A DNA stretch of 64,000 bases from Tabrizicola caldifontis (GTDB taxonomy: Bacteria; Pseudomonadota; Alphaproteobacteria; Rhodobacterales; Rhodobacteraceae). Where the stretch lies: contig NZ_SIJH01000007.1 of NCBI RefSeq assembly GCF_004762095.1, positions 110,653 to 174,652 of the forward strand, given 5' to 3'. The notes under the pieces were generated by a model that worked only from the letters and a program-made list of their open reading frames with translations, was not told the origin of the DNA and did no database searches. This document shows, piece by piece, positions 17,809 to 28,420 of this stretch. Position numbers and translations under genes: made by a program. Numbering within the stretch: the first letter of the stretch is position 1; the number at the start of each line of letters is the position of its first letter.

Positions 17809-18729
17809 ATGTCCTATGTCAACAACATCCGCATGTTCGTCCGCGTCTATGAATTGGGCAGCATGTCGGCGGCGGCGCGCGACCAGCGCACCTCGCCCGC
17901 GGTCGCTTCGGCGCGGATCTCGGAACTGGAAAAGCACCTCGGCGTGCGCCTGTTCAGCCGCACCACGCGCAGCCTGCAACCCACCGAGAACGGCCGCATC
18001 TTCTATGACGGCGCCCGCCGCGTGCTGGAGGCGATCGACGAGGCCGAAGCCGCGGTGATGGACGTGACGCAGAACCCGCGCGGGACGATCTTTGTCGCGG
18101 CGCCCCTGGGCATCGGGCGGCGCTTCATCGCGCCCAGGGTGCCCGCCTTCAAGGACCTCTACCCCCAGATCGACGTGCGCCTGCGCCTGTCCGACCGGGG
18201 GATCGACGTGGTGGCCGAAGGCATCGACGTGGCCTTTCACCTTGGTCTTCTGGAGGATTCCACGCTCAAGGTCCGCACCATCGCCGACTGCCCCCGCGTC
18301 CTCTGCGCCGCCCCGGCCTATATCGCCCGGCGCGGGATGCCCGCCGATGGCGCGGCGCTGGTGACCGGGCGTCACGACTGCCTGAACCTGCGCTTTCCCG
18401 GCGCCAAGGAGTTCCAGTGGACGCTCGTCACCCCCGAAGGCCCGCGCCGGTTCGAGATCACCGGGCCGTTCGAGTCGGATGACGGCGACGTGCTGACCGG
18501 CTGGGCGCTCGACGGGCGGGGGATCGTGCTGAAGCCGCTGTTCGAGGTGGCCGATCACCTGCGGTCGGGCGCGCTGGTGCCCGTGGCCACCGCCACGCCG
18601 CCCCTGCCGATCCAGCTGTCCACGCTCAGCCAGCACCGGCGGCTGAAGGCCCCCAAGGTCCAGCTCTTCACCGATTTCATGGCGGCGCAGATCAAGGAGG
18701 ACCTGCGCCGGGCCACCAGGGCCGACTAG
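17809..18729 (+). CDS. LysR family transcriptional regulator, divergent from puuD
   Basis: A 306-residue LysR regulator. The winged helix-turn-helix covers residues 1-60 (MFVRVYELGSMSAAARDQ, then SARISELEKHLGVRLFSRTT) and an effector-binding domain follows. The 95-base gap to the divergent puuD gene is where LysR proteins usually act, so control of urate degradation is likely but inferred. The ATG at 17809 matches the family; an upstream in-frame start adds non-homologous residues. Confidence 0.92.
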   Translation: MSYVNNIRMFVRVYELGSMSAAARDQRTSPAVASARISELEKHLGVRLFSRTTRSLQPTENGRIFYDGARRVLEAIDEAEAAVMDVTQNPRGTIFVAAPLGIGRRFIAPRVPAFKDLYPQIDVRLRLSDRGIDVVAEGIDVAFHLGLLEDSTLKVRTIADCPRVLCAAPAYIARRGMPADGAALVTGRHDCLNLRFPGAKEFQWTLVTPEGPRRFEITGPFESDDGDVLTGWALDGRGIVLKPLFEVADHLRSGALVPVATATPPLPIQLSTLSQHRRLKAPKVQLFTDFMAAQIKEDLRRATRAD

Positions 18730-18732
18730 GGG

Positions 18733-19713
18733 TCACTGCCGCTCGTCTCGAAGCGGCGCCGCGACCCTGACCGGCCCGAAGATCCCTACATTCTTCGGGT
18801 GCCGCGCCCAGGCCCAGGCGATTGCCAGTGCCACCACCGCCCCGGCCACGAGGTCGATGAAGTAATGGCCGCCATAGACCGGGGTCGAGGCGATCATCAC
18901 CGCCGCGTAAAGCGCCGTCGGAATCACCAGCCAGCTTCGCCAGGTCGCGGCGACCATCAACAGCCTCGCCGCCGTATGGAAAGACGGGAAGGTGACCAGC
19001 CCCGGCAGGTTTCCCAGCACCAGTTCGACCGGCGCACCGCTGCGCAGGCGCTCCAGCGAGGTCAGGTGGTATAGCCCCGGCTCCAGCGGAAAGGCGGAAA
19101 GGTCGGCACCGGCGCCAAGATAATAGTCCACGGCGGCGCGGGCCGGAAACAGCGCCCCCGAGAGCGTGCAGAAGACGGCCGTGAAGGTGAAGGTCTCGAG
19201 AAAATAGATCGAACGACGGGGGTGCGAGAACAGGCACAGCAGCAGATAGGCCAACAGGCTGAGAAAGGTCAGCGAGGTATAGGACTGCGCCATAAGTCCG
19301 CGCCACAGCGGACTTGAGCCGACCCAGTCGAAATAGGCTGGCCAGTCGAGCCCCAGCGCCGCGTCCCAGCGGGCCAGAAGCTCATCGGCCAAAGGCAAGG
19401 CCAGGGCCATCGTGGTGTGGTTCAGAAGCCGGATGACGTCCCAGGCAAGGATCAGGAAGGCCAGGCCGGATGCAAGCAGGATCAGTCGCGAGGCGACCGG
19501 ATGGTCATGGTCGAAACGCCACAGGACCAGGACGACAAGCCCGACCAGAACGGCGACAGCCGTCATGGTCGAAAGCGGCCCGCGTGGATCAAGAAAGGTC
19601 GGCCCGACCGCCAGCAGAACCGCCACGATCAGGCAAGAGACCAGCAGACACAGAAGCGCAGCACTGCCGGGCATCAGATGCCGTGCCGCGGCCCACTTGC
19701 GCACATGCTGCAT
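18733..19713 (-). CDS. PAP2-superfamily membrane phosphatase (Aur1/Ipt1-like)
   Basis: A protein of about 326 residues with six or more membrane helices. The C-terminal PSFHTA and GGHYFIDLVAG motifs correspond to the second and third PAP2 active-site motifs. The arrangement resembles the inositol-phosphorylceramide synthase/Aur1-like branch, suggesting a lipid phosphate phosphatase or transferase in the membrane. A TTG four codons upstream (19725), with AGGA nine bases before it, could be the true start. It stops three bases from the LysR stop. No link to purine breakdown is evident. Confidence 0.85.
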   Translation of the reverse strand: MQHVRKWAAARHLMPGSAALLCLLVSCLIVAVLLAVGPTFLDPRGPLSTMTAVAVLVGLVVLVLWRFDHDHPVASRLILLASGLAFLILAWDVIRLLNHTTMALALPLADELLARWDAALGLDWPAYFDWVGSSPLWRGLMAQSYTSLTFLSLLAYLLLCLFSHPRRSIYFLETFTFTAVFCTLSGALFPARAAVDYYLGAGADLSAFPLEPGLYHLTSLERLRSGAPVELVLGNLPGLVTFPSFHTAARLLMVAATWRSWLVIPTALYAAVMIASTPVYGGHYFIDLVAGAVVALAIAWAWARHPKNVGIFGPVRVAAPLRDERQ

Positions 19714-19792
19714 GACAGGGTCCAAGAACGCCGTTCCTGCATGGGGATCGGCCGGCGCACGGAACCCCGCACGCCGACCGCAAGGGTCGCGC

Positions 19793-21292
19793 TTACTGGA
19801 TGCGCTGGCCGTTGACGTAGAGCTCGAAGCCTTCCTTGGCCTCGATCTTCGAGGTCAGTTCGTCCGGGTTCGCGCCGGGAGACATGAAGGCCCCCATCAT
19901 CATCCGCGCACCCATCGCGTCTTCATCGGCCATCAGGCCTGCCGCGATCAGCCCGTCGATCAGCGCGTTGGCCCCGGTGATCGAGACATTCGCCTCGCCG
20001 AGGGGCATCGGAATGCCCATCGAGTTGTCGAAGGTGAAGGCCCCGGTCCCGGCCAGCGCCGCGCCCGCGACCTTCAGGCCAAGCTCGGTGATGTTCAGCG
20101 TCTCCAGCGCCGGAACGGGCGGCTCGGTGCCCTTTTCGCTGGCCTCGATCATCCCGATGAAGTCGAGTTTGGTCTTGCCCGTGATATCGACAGCCAGATC
20201 CGCGGCATCCCGCTTCAGCGCACCGGCAGGGTCGATCAGCGCCCAGGCTTCCTCGTTCACGCTGAACTGGCTCAGCTTCATCACAAGCCCGTACTCGCCC
20301 GCCGTTTCGGTCGCGATCACCGGTGAGGTCAGGCCGAACCGGATCGGTCCCGAGGTCACCCTGACCGGGGTCGGCATGGCATCCGAGGTCACGTCCAGCT
20401 CAAGCCCGGCCCCGGAGGACTGGATGTCGAAGGTGTCCTTGTTGAACATGAGTGATGCATCGCCCCCACCGGCCTTGATGGCCATGTTCATCGGGAAGTC
20501 CGGGCTTTCCTGGCTCATCGAGCCATTCGAGTCGCCCTGCCTTGTGGTCACTGTCAGCGCCAGACCGTCCTGCAAGGCCGCGCCGAAGACGGAAGGCTCA
20601 TTGGCCGCAGCCAGCGAAACCGATGCCGGCAGGGTCAGGCCCAGCGTCAGCTCGACCCCGTCGGTTTCGCTTTTCGTGGTCTGCTTCATCTGCATCATCG
20701 GGTCATCCACCGCCGTCTCGTAGGCCAGCTTGTCGGCCTTCAGCGTCAGTCCGAAGTTGCGGTTGGCACCCGGCCTGTCGGAATAGCTGCCGGCAAGACC
20801 AGCAAAGCCGAAGGTGCCCGCAGATTTCACGTCCTGCGCGGGTGTCTCGTCGAAGGAATAGCCCGGCGTGACGGTATCGTAGACGACATCCAGCTTGTCC
20901 GCGCCGAAATCGTAGACCAGGCCATTGCCGTCCTGGCGGGCAGTCAGCGCCAGGCCTTCATGGACCAGCTTGAAAGACCCGCTGCCGTGGTCGGACCATT
21001 CTGCCCCGATGTCGGCGCCAGGCACGATCGAAACCGATCCGTCCCCGGCCTCGGTCAGCACCATGTCGGAAATCGTGAACGCGGGGCCGCCGGGGGGTGC
21101 GATGGAAATTCCGTTCAGCGTAAGCTTGCCGCCATCCTTGTTCTCGGTGGCGGCCTTGACCTCCAGGCCGACCATGGCGGCTGCATCCTGCCAGGATTGC
21201 CAGACCTGATCCGCCGTCAATGCAGCGTGGGCGGTCCCACCCATGAGAAATGCAAATGCCGGGACAGCAAATGAAGTCGTTCTAAGAAACAT
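19793..21292 (-). CDS. DUF2125 domain exported protein
   Basis: A 499-residue protein with a clear Sec signal (residues 1-23, ending TAHA) and an AAGGAG site at its start. The rest is a repetitive beta-rich sequence alternating short hydrophobic and acidic stretches, typical of DUF2125, a family of unknown function common in Rhodobacterales. Periplasmic or outer-membrane-facing location is expected. It lies between the PAP2 gene and uraH on the same strand, without an obvious role in purine catabolism. Confidence 0.82.
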   Translation of the reverse strand: MFLRTTSFAVPAFAFLMGGTAHAALTADQVWQSWQDAAAMVGLEVKAATENKDGGKLTLNGISIAPPGGPAFTISDMVLTEAGDGSVSIVPGADIGAEWSDHGSGSFKLVHEGLALTARQDGNGLVYDFGADKLDVVYDTVTPGYSFDETPAQDVKSAGTFGFAGLAGSYSDRPGANRNFGLTLKADKLAYETAVDDPMMQMKQTTKSETDGVELTLGLTLPASVSLAAANEPSVFGAALQDGLALTVTTRQGDSNGSMSQESPDFPMNMAIKAGGGDASLMFNKDTFDIQSSGAGLELDVTSDAMPTPVRVTSGPIRFGLTSPVIATETAGEYGLVMKLSQFSVNEEAWALIDPAGALKRDAADLAVDITGKTKLDFIGMIEASEKGTEPPVPALETLNITELGLKVAGAALAGTGAFTFDNSMGIPMPLGEANVSITGANALIDGLIAAGLMADEDAMGARMMMGAFMSPGANPDELTSKIEAKEGFELYVNGQRIQ

Positions 21293-21399
21293 GCGGTTCT
21301 CCTTTAACCGAAGCAGGCGACCCCATTACCAAACCCTGTCTGGGGTCGAACCGCAAGTGACCCTTTCACGACCACTTCCCGGGTATCGGTCGACAAGGG

Positions 21400-21753
21400 T
21401 CATGACCCCCGGTAGGTCGAATAGCCGAAGGGCGAAATCAGCAGCGGAACGTGATAGTGCTGGCCTGCATCCGCCACACCGACGCGGATCGGGATTTCGT
21501 CCAGGAACAGGACTCCTTCGCCCGCCTGCCCGCTGGCCCGCAGGTAGTCGCCTGCCGAGAAGACCAGCTCATAGCCGCCCGCCGTCAGATCGGCCCCCTC
21601 CAGCAGTGGGCCATCGGTGCGCCCGTCGGAATTGGTGACGACCTCCTTCAGCTTGTGGCGTTCCTGCCCGGACAGACGGTAAAGCGCGATCCTCACCCCG
21701 GCTGCGGGCGTTCCCCGCGCGGTATCCAGCACATGCGTCGACAGCCGTCCCAT
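21400..21753 (-). CDS. uraH: 5-hydroxyisourate hydrolase
   Basis: A 117-residue transthyretin-related protein that hydrolyses 5-hydroxyisourate to OHCU. The N-terminal LSTHVLDTARGTPA, central GRTDGPLL, HYHVPLLISPFGYSTYRGS and the C-terminal YRGS tetrapeptide are diagnostic; His and Arg in these motifs form the active site. GGAGGA precedes the ATG. It is divergent from puuE-uraD, sharing a 138-base control region. Confidence 0.98.
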   Translation of the reverse strand: MGRLSTHVLDTARGTPAAGVRIALYRLSGQERHKLKEVVTNSDGRTDGPLLEGADLTAGGYELVFSAGDYLRASGQAGEGVLFLDEIPIRVGVADAGQHYHVPLLISPFGYSTYRGS

Positions 21754-21891
21754 AACTTCCTCCGTTTGCGCCCATCACAGCATGAAAGCGGTGAGCCCGC
21801 GACCCTGCATTGCACGCAAATGACCTTTCGTGAAATGCTGAAAGTATCTGTTGCCACTCTGGCCTAATCTCGTTGCGACAGGAGGTGCCCC
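21754..21891. promoter_or_regulatory. Shared control region of uraH and puuE-uraD
   Basis: A 138-base divergent gap, notably AT-richer near 21815-21870. TTTCGTGAAATGCTGAAAG around 21827-21845 contains the small dyad TTTCgtGAAA, a possible regulator site. The binding protein is not known; the LysR at 17809 is a candidate. Confidence 0.35.
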
Positions 21892-23303
21892 TTGAACCGC
21901 TACCCTCGAGATTTCCGCGGCTACGGACCTAACCCGCCCGATGCTGCATGGCCCGGTGGCGCGAAGATCGCCATCTCTCTGGTGCTGAATTACGAGGAAG
22001 GCGGCGAGAACTGCCTGCTGCACGGCGACGCCCAGTCCGAGGCCTTCCTGTCCGACATCGCAGGTGCCCAGCCCTGGCCGGGCCAGCGGCACTGGAACAT
22101 GGAATCGCTTTACGACTACGGCGCGCGGGCCGGGTTCTGGCGGCTGCACCGGCTGTTCACCGGATTGCAGATCCCTGTCACAGTCTACGGCGTGACCTCG
22201 GCACTGGCGCGCAACCCCGAACAGGTGGCCGCGATGAAGGCCGCGGGGTGGGAAATCGCCAGCCATGGCCTGAAATGGGTCGATCACCGCGACATGCCCG
22301 AGGAGGTGGAGGCCGCCCAGATTGCCGAAAGCTTCCGTCTGCACGAGGAAGTCGTGGGCCACCCGCCGCAGGGCTGGTATACGGGCCGGTGCAGCATGAA
22401 CACCGTCAGGCTTGCGGCCGAAACCCGGCGGCTGGCCTGGATTTCCGACAGCTATGACGACGACCTGCCCTACTGGCGCGAGTTCGGGGATCACGACCAA
22501 CTGGTAATCCCCTACACGCTGGAAGCCAACGACATGCGCTTTGCCACCGCGCCGGGCTACATCACGGGCGAACAGTTCTTCCAGTATCTGAAGGACACAT
22601 TCGATACGCTTTACGCCGAAGGCGCGGCGGGTGCGGCGAAGATGTTCTCGATCGGCCTGCACTGCCGTCTGATCGGCCGCCCCGGCAGGATTGCCGGACT
22701 GAGGCGCTTTCTCGACTACGCGCGCGGCCATTCCGGCGTCTGGTTCGCCCGCCGGATCGACATTGCCGACCACTGGCGGGCGACCCATCCGCACAGGCGG
22801 TTCGAGCGGCCCTCGCAAATGTCGCGTGAACGCTTCATCGAACGGTTCGGCAGCATCTTTGAACATTCCCCCTGGATCGCGGACCGCGCCTTCGACCTGG
22901 AACTCGGCCCAGCGCATGACAGCGCGGCGGGCCTGCACAACGCGCTGGCGCGCGTCTTCCGATCGGCCTCGCCCGAGGAACGGCTGGGCGTCCTGCGCGC
23001 CCACCCGGACCTTGCCGGGAAGCTCGCCGCCGCGAAACGCCTGACGCCGGAGTCAAGTGCCGAACAGGCCAGCGCCGCCCTCGACGCACTGACCGACGAC
23101 GAGCGCAGCCGCTTCCAGCGGCTGAACGAGGCGTATGTGGCCAAGCACGGCTTCCCCTTCATCATCGCCGTGCGCGACAACACCAAGGCCAGCATATTGC
23201 AGGCCTTCGAAACCCGCATCGGCAACGACACCGCCACCGAATTCGTCACCGCCTGCGCCCAGGTGGAACGCATCGCCGAACTGCGCCTGAAGGACCAGCT
23301 TCC

Positions 23304-23307
<4 letters not shown>
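21892..23307 (+). CDS. puuE-uraD: Bifunctional allantoinase PuuE / OHCU decarboxylase UraD
   Basis: A 471-residue fusion. Residues 1 to about 300 are a polysaccharide-deacetylase-type allantoinase (RYPRDFRGYGPNPP, NYEEGGEN, SHGLKW, GLHCRLIGRPGR), which opens allantoin to allantoate. Residues about 310-471 are OHCU decarboxylase, with AHPDLAGK carrying the catalytic histidine and SSAEQ, which makes S-allantoin. The fusion joins two consecutive steps. The start is TTG at 21892 with AGGAGGTG upstream; no ATG fits. Its stop overlaps allE by four bases. Confidence 0.95.
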
Positions 23308-24146
<839 letters not shown>

Positions 24147-24234
24147 AGACGGCACGTCGTTGCCTTCGGCTTTCCTCGCGGGCGATCCCGCGCCCCCCGG
24201 CGAGGCGAAGCCCAAATCGTACGAGGAGCCTGGG

Positions 24235-24711
24235 ATGAGCGTCATCCGCACCGAACCCCTGACCGCCGCAGCCTTCGCCCCCTTTGGCGATGTGCTGGAG
24301 CCCTCGGGCGACTTCCGCCTGATCAACAACGGTCTCTGCCGCCGCCACCACGACCGCGCGAAGCTCGACTTCGGCGCGGACGGCCGGGCAGGCATTTCGA
24401 TCTTCGACGCCGAACCCAGGGCGATGCCTTACGTCTTCGACCTGATCGAACGCCATCCCGACGGGTCGCAGGCCTTCCTGCCGATGACCCAACACCCCTT
24501 CCTCGTCATCGTCGCGCCCGATCCCCAGGCAGAACCGCGCGCCTTCCTCACGAACGGCGCGCAGGGCATCAACCTGCACCGGGGCACCTGGCACGGCGTG
24601 CTGACGCCCCTTCACGCCCCCGGCCTTTTTGCCGTGATCGACCGGATCGGACCGACCCCGAACCTGGAGGAATACCGTTACACCCAACCCTGGATGGTGG
24701 TTGCCCCGTGA
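24235..24711 (+). CDS. allA: Ureidoglycolate lyase
   Basis: A 158-residue cupin-fold lyase splitting ureidoglycolate to glyoxylate and urea. Family motifs are FAPFGDVLE near the start, FDLIERHPDGSQAFLPM and NLHRGTWHG. The ATG at 24235 follows GAGGAG, and an upstream ATG at 24160 is less likely. It ends the catabolic gene row 88 bases after allE. Confidence 0.95.
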   Translation: MSVIRTEPLTAAAFAPFGDVLEPSGDFRLINNGLCRRHHDRAKLDFGADGRAGISIFDAEPRAMPYVFDLIERHPDGSQAFLPMTQHPFLVIVAPDPQAEPRAFLTNGAQGINLHRGTWHGVLTPLHAPGLFAVIDRIGPTPNLEEYRYTQPWMVVAP

Positions 24712-24794
24712 TTCGGCCCGTCTGACCGGATCGCACCCCAGGGCAGGGCGAAGACGGCACGAACATGAATGCCCCGAGGGAAAGGACAGACCGA

Positions 24795-26135
24795 ATGACC
24801 GCTGCCGCAATCGGAACGCCAGAGCAGCTGCGCGACCCCGACTATCTGCCGCCGCTTGCACAGGCCGTGCCGCTGGGCATCCAGCATGTGCTGGCGATGT
24901 TTGTTTCGAACGTGACCCCCGCGATCATCGTCTGCGGCGCGGCTGGCATCGGCTTCGGGTCCGATCAGGCGGCGCTGGGATTCCCGGACATGACCTACAT
25001 GATCCAGATGTCGATGCTGTTTGCCGGCGTCGCCACCCTGTTGCAGACCATCGGCATCGGGCCAGTCGGCGCGCGCCTTCCCATCGTGCAGGGCACCTCT
25101 TTCGCCTTCGTGCCGGTGATGGTTCCCGCCGTCGCCGGTCTGGGCACGGCGGGGCTTGCGGGCCTGATGACGGGCGTCGTGCTGGGCGGCCTGTTCCATT
25201 TCTGCCTAGGCTTCATCGTCGGACGCATCCGCCATGCCCTGCCGCCGCTTGTCACCGGCCTGATCGTGCTGATGATCGGCCTCGCACTGGTGAAGGTCGG
25301 CATTCAGTATGCCGCAGGCGGTGTCCCGGCGATGGAGGCCGGCATGCACGCCATCGCCGAAGCCAGGGCCGCCGGAACCGAGGTTGACTGGTCAACCATC
25401 AGCTTTGGCCGCTTCGACCAGTGGCTGCCCGCAGTGGTGGTGATCCTTGTGACGCTGGCGCTCAAGTTCTTCACACGGGGTTTCCTGGCCGTGGCAGCCG
25501 TGCTTGTCGGCATCCTGGTGGGCTATGTCGTGGCGCTGGCCATGGGCCAGGTCAGCTTTGCCGCGGTCGAGCGTGCCGGTGTCTTCGCCCTGCCGAACCC
25601 CTTTCGCTGGGGCTTCGAGCTGAACGCGGCCATCGTCATCGGCATGTGTTTCATGGCCGTGGTCTCGGCAATCGAGACGGTGGGCGATGTCTCGGGCATA
25701 ACCAGGGGCGGCGCAGGACGCGAGGCGACCGACCGCGAGATACAGGGCGCGACCTTTGCCGATGGTGCGGGTTCGACACTTGCCGGGGTGTTTGGTGCGC
25801 TGCCGAACACCTCGTTCAGCCAGAATGTCGGCCTTGTCGCCATGACGGGGGTGATGAGCCGCCACGTCGTCACCATCGGCGCACTGTTCCTGATCCTGTG
25901 CGGCCTGGTGCCGAAGATCGGCGCCGCAATCAACACCGTGCCGATCAACGTTCTTGGCGGCGGCGTGGTGGTCATGTTCGGCATGGTCTGCGCAGCCGGC
26001 GTCAAGATGCTGTCCGAGGTTCGCTGGAACCGCAGGAACATGGTGATCTTCGGCACCGCCCTTTCGGTCAGCCTGGGCCTGCAACAGGTGCCCGAGGCAC
26101 TGCAACACATGGCCGCACGGCGCAGATCCTGCTGA
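24795..26135 (+). CDS. NCS2 nucleobase:cation symporter (xanthine/uracil/urate type), probable C-terminal frameshift
   Basis: About 446 residues in this frame with some 12-13 membrane helices. QGTSFAFVPVM and the GALPNTSFSQNVGLVAMTGV signature identify the NCS2 purine/pyrimidine permease family; context suggests urate, xanthine or allantoin uptake. After EALQHMAA the frame runs into RRRSC and stops. The next frame carries the usual end (QILLSSGLLPAAAIAIG...LALPED) to a stop at 26207-26209. One missing base within about 26111-26121 explains this. The start at 24795 has AAAGGA upstream; 24765 is an alternative. Confidence 0.88.
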   Translation: MTAAAIGTPEQLRDPDYLPPLAQAVPLGIQHVLAMFVSNVTPAIIVCGAAGIGFGSDQAALGFPDMTYMIQMSMLFAGVATLLQTIGIGPVGARLPIVQGTSFAFVPVMVPAVAGLGTAGLAGLMTGVVLGGLFHFCLGFIVGRIRHALPPLVTGLIVLMIGLALVKVGIQYAAGGVPAMEAGMHAIAEARAAGTEVDWSTISFGRFDQWLPAVVVILVTLALKFFTRGFLAVAAVLVGILVGYVVALAMGQVSFAAVERAGVFALPNPFRWGFELNAAIVIGMCFMAVVSAIETVGDVSGITRGGAGREATDREIQGATFADGAGSTLAGVFGALPNTSFSQNVGLVAMTGVMSRHVVTIGALFLILCGLVPKIGAAINTVPINVLGGGVVVMFGMVCAAGVKMLSEVRWNRRNMVIFGTALSVSLGLQQVPEALQHMAARRRSC

Positions 26136-26273
26136 GTTCGGGCCTTCTGCCCGCGGCGGCAATCGCCATCGGGCTGAACCTTGCGCTGCCAGAAGATCCG
26201 GGCGACTGATCCCCGCCCCCGCGCGCCCTGCGGCACCTTCCCCGGGGTCCGGCGCGGGCACCGGGCTGCGGGA

Positions 26274-26627
26274 CTATTTCAGCTTGATGCAGAAATGCTT
26301 CCGCACCGGCGCCTCGATGGTCCAGGTTCCCTTGAAACCCGGTTCCACCACGAAGGCATCGCCCGGCCGCATCGTGACCGGCTGGCCCCCGTCCGGGGTG
26401 ATGGTGATCTGCCCCTCGATCAGGTGCACGAATTCGTAGAACCTGTAGGTGGCATGCCAGGTGCCGACCGTCGCTTCCCAGGTGCCGCTGATCACGCTGC
26501 CATCGGCCGAAGTGTGCTGCACCCAGGTCTTCATGCTGGGCGCGCCCTCGGTCTTCACCCAGCCTTCCAGATCGGTCGTCATCGGCTCGGGGCCGGGGGC
26601 GGGCAGGCGGAATACGGTGTCGGTCAT
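26274..26627 (-). CDS. Cupin domain protein (Cupin_3-like)
   Basis: A 117-residue single-domain cupin. FYEFVHLIEGQITITPDGG and MRPGDAFVVEPGFKGTW correspond to the two cupin motifs; several metal-binding positions are conservative. The group (DUF861-like) is related to ureidoglycine aminohydrolases but too short to be one. GGGAGAA precedes the start. It is convergent to the permease at the end of the purine island, and its role is unknown. Confidence 0.8.
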   Translation of the reverse strand: MTDTVFRLPAPGPEPMTTDLEGWVKTEGAPSMKTWVQHTSADGSVISGTWEATVGTWHATYRFYEFVHLIEGQITITPDGGQPVTMRPGDAFVVEPGFKGTWTIEAPVRKHFCIKLK

Positions 26628-26773
26628 GGGTTTCTCCCTGTCAGTGACCCTTGGTAGGATCGCAAGATCGGGCAGGCAAGTGCGGCATGCGCCATTTCCC
26701 GGCGGTTTTCGCCTTGCGGTGCTGGCGGCGGTCTGCTTCATCCGGGGCATCAGGGATGACGGAAGAGGGTTCC

Positions 26774-27346
26774 ATGCTGATCCGCGAAGCCAAGGCGTCC
26801 GACGCCGAGCATCTGGTGCGCTTCATCAACATGGCGGCCGACGACCTGCCCCTGCATTTCTGGAAGAAGTCCGCCGGTCCGGGGGCAGATCCAATCGCCT
26901 TCGGCCGCGAACGTGCCGCGCGCGACAGTGGTAATTTTTCCTACCGGAACGCCTGGCTGGCCGAGGTCGAGGGCGAGGTCGCGGCCTGCCTTCTGGGCTA
27001 TCCCGCCGCCGACGAACCCGAACCGATCGATCCCGGCACCCCGGCGATCTTCGTGCCGCTGCTGGAGCTCGAGGCGCTGGCGCCCGGCTCGTGGTATCTG
27101 AACGTGCTGGCCACCTATCCGCAGTTCCGCGGCAGGGGGCTTGCTTCTGCGCTGCTCGCCCGGGCCGAAGACATCGCCCGCGAGGCCGGGCGCAGCACGA
27201 TAAGCCTGATTGCCGAGGACACGCACCTTGACGCCCTCCGCCTGTACCGCGCCAAGGGCTATAACGAAGTAGCCCGCCGGCCCGTGGTTCGCGAGGACTG
27301 GCAGGTCGATGCGACAGAGTGGATCCTTTTCACGCGACCGCTCTGA
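26774..27346 (+). CDS. GNAT family N-acetyltransferase
   Basis: A 190-residue GNAT enzyme. LNVLATYPQFRGRGLASALL is the acetyl-CoA-binding motif A (Arg/Gly-rich loop), and LDALRLYRAKGY is the typical C-terminal motif. The ATG at 26774 has AGAGGG upstream; one at 26756 lacks space for a ribosome site. The substrate cannot be predicted. Single gene. Confidence 0.88.
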   Translation: MLIREAKASDAEHLVRFINMAADDLPLHFWKKSAGPGADPIAFGRERAARDSGNFSYRNAWLAEVEGEVAACLLGYPAADEPEPIDPGTPAIFVPLLELEALAPGSWYLNVLATYPQFRGRGLASALLARAEDIAREAGRSTISLIAEDTHLDALRLYRAKGYNEVARRPVVREDWQVDATEWILFTRPL

Positions 27347-27426
27347 CCTCGCCTTTCCATCCGCGCAACACGCGAGGAGTGGCCAAGTCAGAGACGATCG
27401 CGCCGGGCCCGAGGCCCGGCGTCGGC

Positions 27427-28281
27427 CTACTTCTCGCGCAGGTAACGGGCGTTCACCCAGCCGGTGACCTCTACCCCGCTGGTGGTGCGGATACGGCACC
27501 AGCGGGTCTGGCCCGATTGCTCGCAGCCCAGGTTGCGCACCCGCACCCCTTCGGACAGCCGCGCGATGACCTCGGCCTGGGTCGATGGCCGTGTCCTCAC
27601 GTTCAGCGTGTCACCCGCCGGAAGACCCCGCACCACATAGAAGTCGGGCCCGGCGCCACCGCCGCCACCGGGTGCAGCCGATTCGCGCAGGAAGCGGGCG
27701 TTCACCCAGCCTGTCACGTCCATGCCTATGGTCGAACGGATCCTGCACCAGCGCGACGCGCCGCTGTTCCTGCACCCGAGGTTCCGCACGATCTCGCCAT
27801 TCCGCAGGGTCGCCAGCACCTCCGAACCCGGCCGCGGCTCAAGGCGAACGCCCAGACGTTCGTTGTTGCCCAGCCCCCTGACCACCCAATAGTCCGGCCC
27901 ACCGGCCAGATCATCATCCGTGGGAGGGGCAGCGCCCTCTACCAGGAAGCGGCCAGAGACATAGCCGGACAGCTTGCCGTCCAGGGTCGAGACCTCGCAC
28001 CACCGTGCGCTGCCGCCGCCAATGCAAAGGCCCTTGTTCACCCGCGTTCCATATCCCAGGGAACCGACGACGGGAAACAGCACCGAGGGCCCGGCGCGCA
28101 GGTTGACCCTTGCATTGGTCGCGATGTTGCCAATGGTCACGATTCCAGGGCCGGTCACCGGCTCGGCGCGTTCCGAGACCTGGGCCTGTGCCCGGTCTGC
28201 AAGCATCGGCTGCAAGGCAATTAGCGCCCCGAATATGAGTGAGGATAACCAGGTGAAACGGCGGCGGCGCAGATCAGGCAT
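27427..28281 (-). CDS. Exported protein with three bacterial SH3 domains
   Basis: A 284-residue protein. The signal sequence covers residues 1 to about 36 (after MPDLRRRRF; ends AQA). Three SH3b-like repeats follow, each with VNLR, GVRL or LNVR and a closing GWVNARFLRE or similar; repeats two and three share the RNLGC...RWCRIR pattern with a cysteine pair. A Gly-rich linker lies between. SH3b domains usually bind peptidoglycan or other wall ligands. The ATG follows GAGGAG. Confidence 0.85.
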   Translation of the reverse strand: MPDLRRRRFTWLSSLIFGALIALQPMLADRAQAQVSERAEPVTGPGIVTIGNIATNARVNLRAGPSVLFPVVGSLGYGTRVNKGLCIGGGSARWCEVSTLDGKLSGYVSGRFLVEGAAPPTDDDLAGGPDYWVVRGLGNNERLGVRLEPRPGSEVLATLRNGEIVRNLGCRNSGASRWCRIRSTIGMDVTGWVNARFLRESAAPGGGGGAGPDFYVVRGLPAGDTLNVRTRPSTQAEVIARLSEGVRVRNLGCEQSGQTRWCRIRTTSGVEVTGWVNARYLREK

Positions 28282-28420
28282 CGGCAACTCCTCGGCTCAT
28301 GCTGTACTCTCACTAGCCCTTATACCACAGCGCAAGCACGCAAGCACCGCCGTCGTGCCCGCCCCTTGCCCCACCCCCCGCCAGGGGCTAACGTCCGCCC
28401 GAACCGAAGGGATTACTCCC

